NCBI GenBank assembly: GCA_902623195.1 | Contig: CACNSV010000009.1 | Span: 1-33,304, forward strand | Direction: 5' to 3' | DNA: 33,304 bases | From: an uncultured Prochlorococcus sp. | GTDB taxonomy: Bacteria > Cyanobacteriota > Cyanobacteriia > PCC-6307 > Cyanobiaceae | In this document: piece after piece, positions 1 to 8,428 of the stretch | Layout: each line of letters begins with the position of its first letter | Numbering within the stretch: position 1 is the stretch's first letter | Translations under genes and position numbers: made by a program | The notes under the pieces: generated by a model | The model's input: only the letters and a program-made list of their open reading frames with translations | Told to the model about the DNA's origin: nothing | Databases searched by the model: none

Positions 1-1483
1 GAGCATTGGTTGAAGATTCGTATAAATTAATTGCAACTTTTGGCCAAAAACCTATCAGAAGGGTTGGTAATAATAAACTTAAACCTATGGTGAGTTCTCT
101 ACCATTCATTTCTGCAACCGTTGCAAGTGCAGGTATTCTTGGCCCAAAAAATACTCTCCTACACATAGACAGTAGATATATAGGTGTAAGTACAAGTCCT
201 ATCGCCGCAATAAGAATAGTTATGGATCTAAATAAAGAAGTAAAGCCTTCTTGACTTGTAATACCTAAAAATACTGTTATTTCACTAATAAATCCGCTCA
301 TTCCTGGTAAAGCAAGTGAGGCTAGGGAACTTGCCAAAAAGAATGCAAATGTAATTGGTAAAACTTTTGCTAAACCACCCATATTTGGAATTGAAAGTGT
401 ATTTGTTCTTTCATAAAAGGAACCTGTAACGAAAAACATTGCTGCAGCAATAAGACCATGACTAATCATTTGCAGCATGGCTCCACTTATCCCTAAAGCA
501 TCAACAGCCCCTATTCCGAGTAAAACAAATCCCATATGACTTACAGAGCTACATGCAATTCTTCTCTTCACATTATCTTGAGCAAATGCATTTAAGGCTC
601 CGTAAATAATGTTTATTATTCCTAATATTATTAATGCCGGAGCAAGTTGAAGATGGACTTCTGGCAAAATTTGAACATTAAATCTTAATAACGCATAGCC
701 TCCCATCTTAAGCAGTACACCAGCTAATAGCATTGAGACAGGAGCATTTGCCTCTCCGTGAGCATCAGGGAGCCATGTATGTAGTGGAAATATTGGTAGC
801 TTTACTCCAAAGCCTATTAAAAACCCAAAATAAGACAATAAGGCAAGATTCCCAGTTACTTGCTTACTTGTAATTTCACTTATATTTAATGTAAATGTAT
901 CTCCACTCAAAGAAAGAGCAAGGCCGCTTATGAGTATCAAAAGTGAAGCAAGAGCTGTATAGAGAATAAATTTTGTAGCTGCATATAGTCTTTTTTTACC
1001 ACCCCAAATCGCTATTAAAAGATAAACAGGAACTAACTCTAGTTCCCAAGCCAAGAAGAATAGTAAAAAATCCTGAGAAAGAAAAACCATTCCCTGTGCT
1101 GATGCTTGTATGAGAAGAAGGCCAAAGTATAAATTAGATTTCTTTTTTACTTTCCAGCTCGCAGCAGCTGATAAAAAAGTTATTAATCCACTTAATACAA
1201 TTAATGGTGCTGATAAGCCATCAACTCCTAATGACCATTCTAATCCTATAGAAGGTAACCAAGTAACTCTTTCAACTAATTGAAGGGAGCTATTGGTGGG
1301 GTCATATTTTTTAAATAAAACTCCAACAATAAGTAAAAAATCTACGAATAAAAATGCTAATGATATATTTCTAGGCTTTGAATTATCTTCTCCTTCTATT
1401 GATTCTAGAAATGGCAAAATAAGGGCACCAACTAAAGGTAGTAATACAATCGCTGATAGCCATGGAAAAGAATTTAAATTCAT
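1..1483 (-). CDS. ndhD: NAD(P)H-quinone oxidoreductase subunit 4 (NdhD), 3' end cut by window edge
   Basis: Proton-pumping antiporter-like membrane subunit of the cyanobacterial NDH-1 complex in the thylakoid membrane, which serves respiration and cyclic electron flow around photosystem I. Reading the minus strand from the ATG at 1483 gives an uninterrupted frame to the left edge, about 494 codons. The family is usually a little over 500 residues, so only the extreme C-terminus is missing. The translation is strongly hydrophobic with many membrane segments. It carries the hallmark stretches [15 protein letters not shown] and, near residue 145, [20 protein letters not shown], which contains the membrane-embedded Glu and the conserved Lys/Arg-rich end typical of NdhD/NuoM. 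It lies 78 bases downstream of thrB on the same strand, with a hairpin between them. Which ndhD paralogue this is cannot be settled from the window. Confidence 0.93.
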   Translation of the reverse strand, partial: MNLNSFPWLSAIVLLPLVGALILPFLESIEGEDNSKPRNISLAFLFVDFLLIVGVLFKKYDPTNSSLQLVERVTWLPSIGLEWSLGVDGLSAPLIVLSGLITFLSAAASWKVKKKSNLYFGLLLIQASAQGMVFLSQDFLLFFLAWELELVPVYLLIAIWGGKKRLYAATKFILYTALASLLILISGLALSLSGDTFTLNISEITSKQVTGNLALLSYFGFLIGFGVKLPIFPLHTWLPDAHGEANAPVSMLLAGVLLKMGGYALLRFNVQILPEVHLQLAPALIILGIINIIYGALNAFAQDNVKRRIACSSVSHMGFVLLGIGAVDALGISGAMLQMISHGLIAAAMFFVTGSFYERTNTLSIPNMGGLAKVLPITFAFFLASSLASLALPGMSGFISEITVFLGITSQEGFTSLFRSITILIAAIGLVLTPIYLLSMCRRVFFGPRIPALATVAEMNGRELTIGLSLLLPTLLIGFWPKVAINLYESSTNA

Positions 1484-1550
1484 TTTATAATGAACAATTG
1501 AACTATTCTACTAAAGATGTTTACAGGTTGAGACTATAACACTTTATTGT

Positions 1551-1570
1551 CCTAAGTAAAACTACTTAGG
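1551..1570 (-). terminator. Perfect 8-bp inverted repeat at the thrB stop codon, possible terminator or attenuator
   Basis: CCTAAGTA and TACTTAGG form a perfect 8-bp stem with a 4-base loop. It overlaps the thrB stop codon and precedes ndhD on the minus strand. There is no proper T-run after it, so intrinsic termination would be weak. RNA stabilisation or partial attenuation between thrB and ndhD is equally possible. Confidence 0.4.
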
Positions 1571-2515
1571 TAAAGATGAGTTATAACTGCTCCCTGATGT
1601 TTGAATATTTAAAAATGGAGCTCTACTAGCTACTCCTGCTTTCTCCCAAGCTTTCACCATTGCCTGACTTATAAATTTTCCATTTTCACTTTTGCATAAA
1701 GCTAAAATACTTGGACCAGCTCCACTTATGGCACAACCAAGAGCACCAGCTTCAAGTGCAGCCTCTTTTACTTCCAATCCTCCTTTAATGAGCTTCCATC
1801 TATAAGGTTCATGTAATTTATCAAACATACCTTCTTTTATTAGTTCAGAATTACCTGTTTTTAATCCATTAAGTAATAATGTTAAAGCACCCATATTTGT
1901 AACGGCATCAGAGATTGGCACATTTTTTGGCATAACTCTTCTTGCCTCACTGGTGCTTAATCTAATTGCAGGAATAGCTACTACTGCTTTGATTGAGTTA
2001 TGCCATTCACATCTTACAATCCTCCATCTATCAGAGGATGATCTTGCTGTCAGGCAGAGGCCTCCCAGTAAAGATGGCACTACATTATCTGGATGTCCCT
2101 CTATATCGATAGCTAATTCTAAAAGCTTTTCCTTTGACAAAGGAGAATCCATTATTGCATTTGCTCCTATTAAACCAGCTACTATCGCAGTAGCACTGCT
2201 ACCTAATCCCCTGGCTGGTGGTACTGCAAGTTTTACTCTTGCCTCTAAAGCAAAGGGAGAAACATTAGCACTTTCCCAAACTTTTTGAGCAGCTCTAAAT
2301 ACCAAGTTCTCTGGGCCACCTCTAAGATGATTACCATCAGTACTTTCCATAATTAAGTCAAATCTGTCTCCCCCTCCTTCAATTCTCGTAAATACAAATT
2401 CATTTTTGAGTTCAAGTGCAGCCCCTAAACAATCAAAACCAGGACCCAAATTAGCAGTAGTTGATGGGACTGATACGTTTACTTTTTTACCTACTTCTGG
2501 GATTGTCATTGTCAA
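1562..2515 (-). CDS. thrB: Homoserine kinase
   Basis: GHMP-family kinase that phosphorylates L-homoserine with ATP to give O-phospho-L-homoserine in threonine synthesis; cytoplasmic. The 317-residue product shows the N-terminal substrate motif VPSTTANLGPGFDCLG (about 16-31), the glycine-rich ATP loop PPARGLGSSATA (99-110), EGHPDNV (138-144) and the C-terminal GCAISGAGPSILAL (259-272), all characteristic of ThrB. There are two candidate starts two codons apart, ATG at 2515 and ATG at 2509. The second gives a protein starting MTIPEVGKK and 315 residues long, and is at least as likely; no Shine-Dalgarno sequence decides. It starts 8 bases after the glk stop, so it is probably co-transcribed with glk, thrS and trpS. 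Confidence 0.96.
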   Translation of the reverse strand: MTMTIPEVGKKVNVSVPSTTANLGPGFDCLGAALELKNEFVFTRIEGGGDRFDLIMESTDGNHLRGGPENLVFRAAQKVWESANVSPFALEARVKLAVPPARGLGSSATAIVAGLIGANAIMDSPLSKEKLLELAIDIEGHPDNVVPSLLGGLCLTARSSSDRWRIVRCEWHNSIKAVVAIPAIRLSTSEARRVMPKNVPISDAVTNMGALTLLLNGLKTGNSELIKEGMFDKLHEPYRWKLIKGGLEVKEAALEAGALGCAISGAGPSILALCKSENGKFISQAMVKAWEKAGVASRAPFLNIQTSGSSYNSSLPK

Positions 2516-2523
2516 AATCTATT

Positions 2524-3561
2524 TTATTGAATGCTTAAAAGTGATTTTGCTCTGCAAGCAGCACTATGTAGTCCAAACTCCTCATCTAAGATAATTCTTA
2601 TAGGTATTATTTTTACAATATCTTTTAATCTACCTTTATTTGAAAATTGTTTCAAAAAAGAATCTGAAATAAAGTTCTTGAAATGTTTTGGGGCAGTACC
2701 TCCTGAAATCCATAAGCCTCCAAAACAGAGTTCATGTAATGCTAAATCACCAATAAATGAAGAATAAGTATTAAACCATAATGTTTCTATTTCTACCATC
2801 AAAGGGTCTCCCTCTTTTGCTAATTGACAGACTTTTCCAGCTAAAGATTTTTCAATAATATTTGATTCTTTTGCTTCTTCTAAATAATGGTTAAATGGAT
2901 GATCTTTGATATCTTCTTTAAAGAATTTCCATTTTGCGATGTTTGATAAACCTTCTCCACTAATAATTCTCTCAAAAGAAACTCTCTCGATATTTAGGTA
3001 ATTCTTTAACCATTCTTTTAGTTCCCACTCATCATGAGTCTTAGGAGCGAATTCAATATGACCTCCCTCGCTAGGTAAGACTAAAATTTTTGTTTTTGAA
3101 ATTAAACCTCTAGAAATTCCTAATCCAGTTCCTGCACCAACAATAGTGTGGTAACCTTCAAAATTATTATTCTTATTTGCATTATTTTGTAGAGTCTTAA
3201 ATTGATTACTTTTTAAAAATGGTATCCCATAAATTAAAACTGCAAAATCATTAATTAATTCAACTTTTTCAAATTGAAAATCATTTTTTAATTTTAATTC
3301 GCTTATCTCCCAATTTAAGTTAGTAATTTTTGCACTATTTTTTTCTATCGGGCCTGCTATTCCAAAACAAGCTATCTTTGGAAAATATTTATTTTTACAT
3401 TTATTTTTCAGAAAATCTTTAGTTATTGCATATATTGATTCCCACTCTGCAGATAAATATCTTTCTTTTGTTATTAATTTTGGAGGAGAATCTTTATTAA
3501 CCTCTTCGTAAATAGCTATCAGTACTTTTGTTCCTCCTAAATCGCAAGCAAGAAAATTCAT
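2524..3561 (-). CDS. glk: Glucokinase
   Basis: Cytoplasmic ATP-dependent hexokinase of the bacterial Glk family (ROK/actin-fold superfamily), converting glucose to glucose-6-phosphate. The 345-residue protein has the N-terminal phosphate loop DLGGTK (7-12), GIAGPI (67-72), ELINDF with the presumed catalytic Asp105 (101-106), and the GAGTGLG adenosine-loop motif (142-148). It is slightly longer than the E. coli enzyme, with a lysine/asparagine-rich insertion near 123-135 typical of AT-rich genomes. It lies 10 bases after thrS and 8 before thrB on the same strand. Its placement with tRNA synthetases looks like simple genome compaction. In a phototroph it could recycle glucose from glycogen or use external glucose; which is inference. 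Confidence 0.92.
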   Translation of the reverse strand: MNFLACDLGGTKVLIAIYEEVNKDSPPKLITKERYLSAEWESIYAITKDFLKNKCKNKYFPKIACFGIAGPIEKNSAKITNLNWEISELKLKNDFQFEKVELINDFAVLIYGIPFLKSNQFKTLQNNANKNNNFEGYHTIVGAGTGLGISRGLISKTKILVLPSEGGHIEFAPKTHDEWELKEWLKNYLNIERVSFERIISGEGLSNIAKWKFFKEDIKDHPFNHYLEEAKESNIIEKSLAGKVCQLAKEGDPLMVEIETLWFNTYSSFIGDLALHELCFGGLWISGGTAPKHFKNFISDSFLKQFSNKGRLKDIVKIIPIRIILDEEFGLHSAACRAKSLLSIQ

Positions 3562-3571
3562 TTATTAAAAC

Positions 3572-5488
3572 TTATTCTATCCTTCCTTTCTTCTTAATTA
3601 ATTCATCCATAAATTGGAATAAATCAATCAAATTTAAAATTCCTAAGTTTGTACCATCTAAGGCTCTTAAAGAAACCGAATCAATTTCTTGTTCTTTGTC
3701 GCCAATAACAGCAATTAATGGAATTCTACTAATTGTAGCCTCTCTAATCTTATAACCTATCTTCTCATTTCTAATATCAACTTTTGATCGATATCCCTTT
3801 AAATTCAATAAATGATTAAATTCCTGACATTTATCTTTATTTCTATCAGTAATACTTAATAAAATAATTTGATAAGGAGCTAGCCATAAAGGAAATTTGG
3901 CTTCATATTGTTCAATTAAGATTCCAATAAATCTCTCAAAAGATCCTAAAATTGCTCTGTGTAACATTACAGGGCTTTTCTTCTCATTGTTGATATCTAC
4001 AAAAGTTGCATCAAGTCTTATGGGCATGGAGAAGTCAACTTGAATAGTTCCACATTGCCAGACCCTATTAAGACAATCTTTTAGTGAGAATTCAATTTTT
4101 GGTCCATAAAAAGCTCCTTCCCCAGGCTGCAGTTCCCATTCGAGATTCTTATTATTTAAAGCCATCTTAAGCGCCTCCTCTGATTTATCCCAAATCTCCT
4201 CGCTACCAACTCTCTTTTCAGGACGCGTTGATAATTTGATAATTATTTCATCAAAACCAAAGGTTCTATAAACTTCGAAAACGAGATCAATGAAATTAGA
4301 TACCTCCTCTTGCATTTGTTCTTCTGTACAAAAAATATGAGCATCATCCTGAGTGAAATTTCTGACTCTCATCAAACCATGTAAGGCACCAGAAGGTTCA
4401 TTTCTATGACAGGAGCCGAATTCAGCCAGACGAATAGGTAAATCTTTATAACTTTTTAATCCTTGATTAAATACTTGGATATGGCATGGACAGTTCATTG
4501 GCTTAATTGCATATGTTCTATTCTCAGATGCGGTTGTAAACATATCTTCTCTAAATTTTTCCCAATGACCTGATTTTTCCCAAAGGGATTTATCAACTGC
4601 TTGTGGAGTTTTTATTTCTAGATAGTTATTTTTTTTAAGTATTTCACGTATGTACTTCTCCAAAACTTGGTAGATTATCCATCCATTGGGATGCCAAAAA
4701 ATCATACCTGGAGATTCTTCTTGTATGTGAAAAAGTGAATGTTTTTTTCCCAGCTTTCTATGATCTCTTTTTTCCGCTTCTTCTATTCTTGTTAAATAAT
4801 CTTTGAGTTCTTTCTCTTTAGCCCATGCAGTACCATAAATTCTTTGTAATGATTCATTCTCACTATTACCCCTCCAATATGAACCCGATAATTTAAGTAA
4901 CTTAAAGTGTCGTAAATGTCTTGTATTTGGTACATGAGGACCTCTGCACATATCAATATACTCTTCGTGCTTATACAGATTAATCAAGCCTTTATCATCA
5001 ATTTCTTCAATTATTCTTAATTTAAAAGTCTCATCTCTTTCTTCAAAAGTTTTAATAGCTTCTTTCTTGGAAACTTGTAAAATTTCCACATCATAATTTG
5101 TTTTTATTAATTTATTTATTCTTTCTTCTATTTTTATTAAATCATCAGGAGTAAAACTATATTCTGAAGAAATATCGTAATAAAAGCCATCTTCAATAAC
5201 AGGTCCGATAGCCATTTTTATATTTGGGTAAATTTGTTTAACTGCATGACCTATAAGATGTGCAAAGGAATGTCTAATAATCTCAATACCTTCTTTATCT
5301 TTAGATGTAATTATTACAACTTTGGAATCATTTTTGATGGGTAGTGTTGCATCAAGCAGAATGCCATTTACTTTTCCCGCAATTGTTGCTTTAGCTAATC
5401 CTGCTCCAATACTTTGGGCAATTTCTAGAATTGTTACCGAATGATCAAAGACCTTTTTTGTTCCATCAGGCAGTGTGATTACTGGCAT
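3572..5488 (-). CDS. thrS: Threonyl-tRNA synthetase
   Basis: Class II aminoacyl-tRNA synthetase that charges tRNA-Thr. The 638-residue protein has the full bacterial domain set. It has an N-terminal TGS domain (about 1-62) and an editing domain with the HSFAH metal-site motif (His73, His77) and CRGPH (Cys181, His185). The catalytic core carries zinc ligands Cys333 (in KPMNCPCH), His384 (in TQDDAH) and His510, the last placed as in the E. coli enzyme. Motif 2 lies around RVRNFTQDD and motif 3 around [12 protein letters not shown]-terminal anticodon-binding domain follows from about 535. The editing domain appears intact, so Ser-tRNA-Thr clearance is expected. It begins 3 bases after the trpS stop, so translation is probably coupled. 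The start MPVITLPDG is the usual TGS start. Confidence 0.98.
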   Translation of the reverse strand: MPVITLPDGTKKVFDHSVTILEIAQSIGAGLAKATIAGKVNGILLDATLPIKNDSKVVIITSKDKEGIEIIRHSFAHLIGHAVKQIYPNIKMAIGPVIEDGFYYDISSEYSFTPDDLIKIEERINKLIKTNYDVEILQVSKKEAIKTFEERDETFKLRIIEEIDDKGLINLYKHEEYIDMCRGPHVPNTRHLRHFKLLKLSGSYWRGNSENESLQRIYGTAWAKEKELKDYLTRIEEAEKRDHRKLGKKHSLFHIQEESPGMIFWHPNGWIIYQVLEKYIREILKKNNYLEIKTPQAVDKSLWEKSGHWEKFREDMFTTASENRTYAIKPMNCPCHIQVFNQGLKSYKDLPIRLAEFGSCHRNEPSGALHGLMRVRNFTQDDAHIFCTEEQMQEEVSNFIDLVFEVYRTFGFDEIIIKLSTRPEKRVGSEEIWDKSEEALKMALNNKNLEWELQPGEGAFYGPKIEFSLKDCLNRVWQCGTIQVDFSMPIRLDATFVDINNEKKSPVMLHRAILGSFERFIGILIEQYEAKFPLWLAPYQIILLSITDRNKDKCQEFNHLLNLKGYRSKVDIRNEKIGYKIREATISRIPLIAVIGDKEQEIDSVSLRALDGTNLGILNLIDLFQFMDELIKKKGRIE

Positions 5489-5491
5489 GAA

Positions 5492-6508
5492 TTATTTCCC
5501 CATTTCAAAGAATCCAAGTTTTGATTTAACTCTCTTAAGAGTTTTTTTTGCTAAGTCATCAGCCCTCTCCTTCCCTTCAATGAGAATATTATTCAATTGA
5601 TGTGGATCATTAATTAAAACTTTATATTTTTCTTGAATAGGTGAAAGGGATTCAATAACTTGTTCTGTAATTAATTTTTTAAATGTACCCCATCCAGTTT
5701 CAGAAAACTCATTCTCACATTGAGAAATTTCCTTTCCTGATAATATTGAATAAATCATCAGCAGATTTCTGGATTCTGGTCTTTCAGGATTATTAAATTC
5801 TAACCCAATATAACTGTCGCTCTTTGCTCTTTTTATTTTTTTCGAGATTATTTCAGGCGTATCTAACAAATTAATTCTACTACCTTCATTAGGATCACTT
5901 TTACTCATCTTTTTAGAACCATCAATTAAACTCATAATTTTTGATCCACTTTTCATAATTATTGGTTGAGGAATTTTCAGAATATCTTTCTCTTTACTAA
6001 ATTTGGCATTAATTCTTTGTTGCGCAATATCTCTAGCTAGTTCAAGATGTTGTTTTTGATCTTCTCCTACTGGGACGAAGTCGGCATCGTATAGAAGAAT
6101 ATCTGCAGCCATTAGTATGGGATAGTCAAATAATCCAATAGAAACATTATTACCTTGTTGAATAGATTTTTCTTTAAATTGAATCATCCTTTCCATCCAA
6201 TTAATTGGAGTCATGCAGTTTAAGATCCAGCAAAGCTCAGAATGAGCAGGTATGTGGCTTTGTACAAAAATAGAACATATATTAGGATCTATTCCACAAG
6301 CAACATATAAAGCGGCAGTAGAAAGAGTATTTTGGGTTAGTTCTTTTGGATTATGTTCAGCGGTAATTGCATGCAAATCAACGACACAGAGGAATGTCTC
6401 ATATTGTTCTTGAAGTGTTACCCAATTTCTAATAGCCCCCAACCAATTCCCTAGATGCAATTTACCAGTGGGTTGAACTCCAGATAGAATTCTTTTTTTA
6501 TTTTTCAT
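5492..6508 (-). CDS. trpS: Tryptophanyl-tRNA synthetase
   Basis: Class I synthetase that charges tRNA-Trp; 338 residues, the normal bacterial length. It shows the HIGH-equivalent signature PTGKLHLGN (13-21), VGEDQKQHLELARD (147-160) in the substrate pocket and the KMSKS loop KKMSKSDPN (199-207). Its start codon lies inside the 3' end of the upstream Asn-rich gene (11-base overlap) and its stop is 3 bases before thrS, so the three genes form one transcriptional unit. Nothing unusual is visible in the catalytic motifs. Confidence 0.98.
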   Translation of the reverse strand: MKNKKRILSGVQPTGKLHLGNWLGAIRNWVTLQEQYETFLCVVDLHAITAEHNPKELTQNTLSTAALYVACGIDPNICSIFVQSHIPAHSELCWILNCMTPINWMERMIQFKEKSIQQGNNVSIGLFDYPILMAADILLYDADFVPVGEDQKQHLELARDIAQQRINAKFSKEKDILKIPQPIIMKSGSKIMSLIDGSKKMSKSDPNEGSRINLLDTPEIISKKIKRAKSDSYIGLEFNNPERPESRNLLMIYSILSGKEISQCENEFSETGWGTFKKLITEQVIESLSPIQEKYKVLINDPHQLNNILIEGKERADDLAKKTLKRVKSKLGFFEMGK

Positions 6509-6917
6509 CTATATTTTCATTATTTTCTTTATTCTCTAACACTAAGGTTTTTTTTACAGGTCTGGCAAAAGGATTAGCCGAATTATTAGAAGACATATCT
6601 TTTTTTTCAAAGTTATTTTCTTTTTGGAAAGAATTTTTGTTATTTTTAGCTATTTTAATAATTTCTTCTTTCAAATTCTCATTTTTTATTAATTCACTCA
6701 AAGTTCTTACAGAGAAACCTAATACAGCAACAGTAGATTTTAGTTGAAATATTTCTTGTATAGTTTTTACTGATTTCATTTCATTGTCGCTCAATCTTAT
6801 TCTAAAGCCACCAGTTTCTCTTTTACCACCATATCTATTCCTGTTATAGGTATTATTATTGTCACTATTTTTAAAGTTTCTTTGCCCATGGCTATTTTCA
6901 TAATTTGAATTCGTCAT
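6498..6917 (-). CDS. Asn-rich small basic protein of unknown function
   Basis: I do not recognise a named family. The 139-residue product has three parts. The N-terminal tail (1-36) is rich in Asn, Gly, Arg and Tyr (for example NNTYNRNRYGGKRETGG) and is probably disordered. A compact middle segment (about 37-92) starts FRIRLSDNEMKSVKTIQEIF, contains VAVLGFSVRTLSELI, and is predicted helix-rich. The C-terminal tail is Asn/Lys/Glu-rich with a NPFARPVKK patch (115-123). The RGG-like, Asn-rich tail would suit nucleic-acid binding, but that is inference. The gene overlaps trpS by 11 bases and is the first gene of the minus-strand trpS-thrS-glk-thrB run, so its expression should track that of the synthetases. 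The long clean frame, a start shortly inside a divergent gap and the operon position support a real gene. Confidence 0.75.
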   Translation of the reverse strand: MTNSNYENSHGQRNFKNSDNNNTYNRNRYGGKRETGGFRIRLSDNEMKSVKTIQEIFQLKSTVAVLGFSVRTLSELIKNENLKEEIIKIAKNNKNSFQKENNFEKKDMSSNNSANPFARPVKKTLVLENKENNENIDEK

Positions 6918-7084
6918 TTTACTTACTATTTTTGATTTTTATGAATTAATAATTTAGCATCAAAATATGCAAGAAGTCTTTAAATTTTTCTAATAATTTA
7001 GTCTTTCCAAAAAATTAAAAATTTTAAACAAGCTTTTTTTCATTTTAAATATGCATTAAACTATTAAAAGATAGGTAAAGTATT

Positions 7085-8419
7085 TTGATTAATATAAATA
7101 AGACAATTTTATTAAAAAATTTTTTCAAATTTCCAAAAGCAAATATTCTTTTTACTTTTTTATTGTTTGGATTTAGTGAATGGATTATTAGTGACTTATT
7201 TAATTTTTCAGGAGGTAATCTAGGGTTTATTCTTTTATGCCTTGGAGGATATTTTTACTTTAAATCTGATAAACCAAAATTTAATGAGCCAAAAGATTTA
7301 AATGGATGGGTCCAGCTATGTAATGAGGATATTGATTTTCTTAAAGAATTTGAAGAAAAAAATAATTTGGATAATAAAACTAAATTAAGAAGACATTTGC
7401 TTAAGGAGATTCTTGAAAATCATGAGAAACAATTAATTACAGTAATTGGAGATAAAGGGAATCTCTTTTATGAAACTTTGATCAAAAAATATTTTAAAGA
7501 TGGTAAGTACATACTAAACATAATAGAAGATTTACCATCCATATCTAATGAGAAACAATTAGACAGTCAAATTCTTCAGAATGATCTTGTTCTTTACCAT
7601 TTAACTCCTCCTCTCTCTGCTAAAAGTCTTTTATGGCTAAATAAACTTCCGAAAGATATAAGGCTTTGGTTAATGACTTCAACACCTAATTCTAATTTTG
7701 AAAAGGAACAAATTGAAGAATTGAGATCTGAAATCCCCATTCAACTTGAACAAAAAATTTTAGATATTAATTTAAAAAATATTTTGATTAGTAATCTTCC
7801 TTTCGCTTTTAGAATTAATACTCTAACTCCTAAAATTTCCATAGAAGCTACTAAAAAAAGGCTTTTAAGAGAACTACATTCTAAATGGCAATCAGAAATT
7901 GAGGTAATTCGTAGAATTAAGTTGAAAGAAGTTCAGAAAAAAAATCAAATTATCGTGGCAGCCTCTGTTTTTGCATCTCCAGTGCCTTCTATAGATGTTT
8001 TATCAATGACTGTTTTAAATACTTTAATGATTAATGAAATAAAGTCAATTTGGGGTTGTACATGGTCTCCCGAAATTTTAGAAAAGATTTCAAAAGAAAT
8101 TTTAAAAACGGCTATAACTCAAGGAGTTGTTGAGTGGAGTGGTCAAACTCTGCTAGGTATCTCTAAGTTTCATGGTCCTAATTGGTTAGTTGCAGGTTCA
8201 TTTCAGGCGATAAGTGCTGCTTACCTAACTAGAGTGGTATCTCGTTCTTTAGCTGATTTTATGGCAATTAATAAAGGAGTCTCAGAACCTGAACTCGAAA
8301 ATATAATATCAAATAGTGAAAAAATTGTAGAAAATGCATTTAAAAGTGAAAAAATTAATTGGCAATCATTTTTAGGTGATTTACAAAATTCCTTAAAATT
8401 AAAATTAAAATTTTCTTAA
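7085..8419 (+). CDS. DUF697 membrane protein with degenerate GTPase-like region
   Basis: 444 residues from a TTG start. It has two hydrophobic segments near the N-terminus (about 19-35 and 45-59), then a soluble region, then a C-terminal DUF697-type domain (about 288-400) with VAASVFASPVPSIDVLSMTV and a second hydrophobic stretch NWLVAGSFQAISAAYLTRVV. DUF697 commonly sits at the C-terminus of membrane-associated GTPases in cyanobacteria. Here the middle region keeps a fold-like pattern: ITVIGDKGN at 118-126, where a P-loop would be, and NDLVLYHLTPPLS at 166-178. It lacks the GKS/T of a Walker A site and any NKxD motif, so GTP hydrolysis looks unlikely. It is divergent from the Asn-rich gene and 9 bases upstream of the metal-transporter lipoprotein. 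The exact function is unknown; assignment to the DUF697 family is from recognition only. Confidence 0.78.
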   Translation: MININKTILLKNFFKFPKANILFTFLLFGFSEWIISDLFNFSGGNLGFILLCLGGYFYFKSDKPKFNEPKDLNGWVQLCNEDIDFLKEFEEKNNLDNKTKLRRHLLKEILENHEKQLITVIGDKGNLFYETLIKKYFKDGKYILNIIEDLPSISNEKQLDSQILQNDLVLYHLTPPLSAKSLLWLNKLPKDIRLWLMTSTPNSNFEKEQIEELRSEIPIQLEQKILDINLKNILISNLPFAFRINTLTPKISIEATKKRLLRELHSKWQSEIEVIRRIKLKEVQKKNQIIVAASVFASPVPSIDVLSMTVLNTLMINEIKSIWGCTWSPEILEKISKEILKTAITQGVVEWSGQTLLGISKFHGPNWLVAGSFQAISAAYLTRVVSRSLADFMAINKGVSEPELENIISNSEKIVENAFKSEKINWQSFLGDLQNSLKLKLKFS

Positions 8420-8428
8420 AAACATTTT

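Noticed and set aside
6..254. Plus-strand open frame of 82 codons at the left edge
   Set aside because: It lies antisense to the continuous ndhD frame, whose translation has clear NdhD motifs.
1293..1490. Plus-strand open frame of 65 codons
   Set aside because: Antisense to the ndhD N-terminus, with no recognisable domain.
1953..2288. Plus-strand open frame of 111 codons
   Set aside because: Shadow of thrB; composition mirrors the ThrB glycine-rich region on the other strand.
6918..7084. Possible divergent promoter pair between the Asn-rich gene and the DUF697 gene
   Set aside because: Promoters must exist here, but the region is so AT-rich that several -10-like hexamers fit equally well, so none is called.
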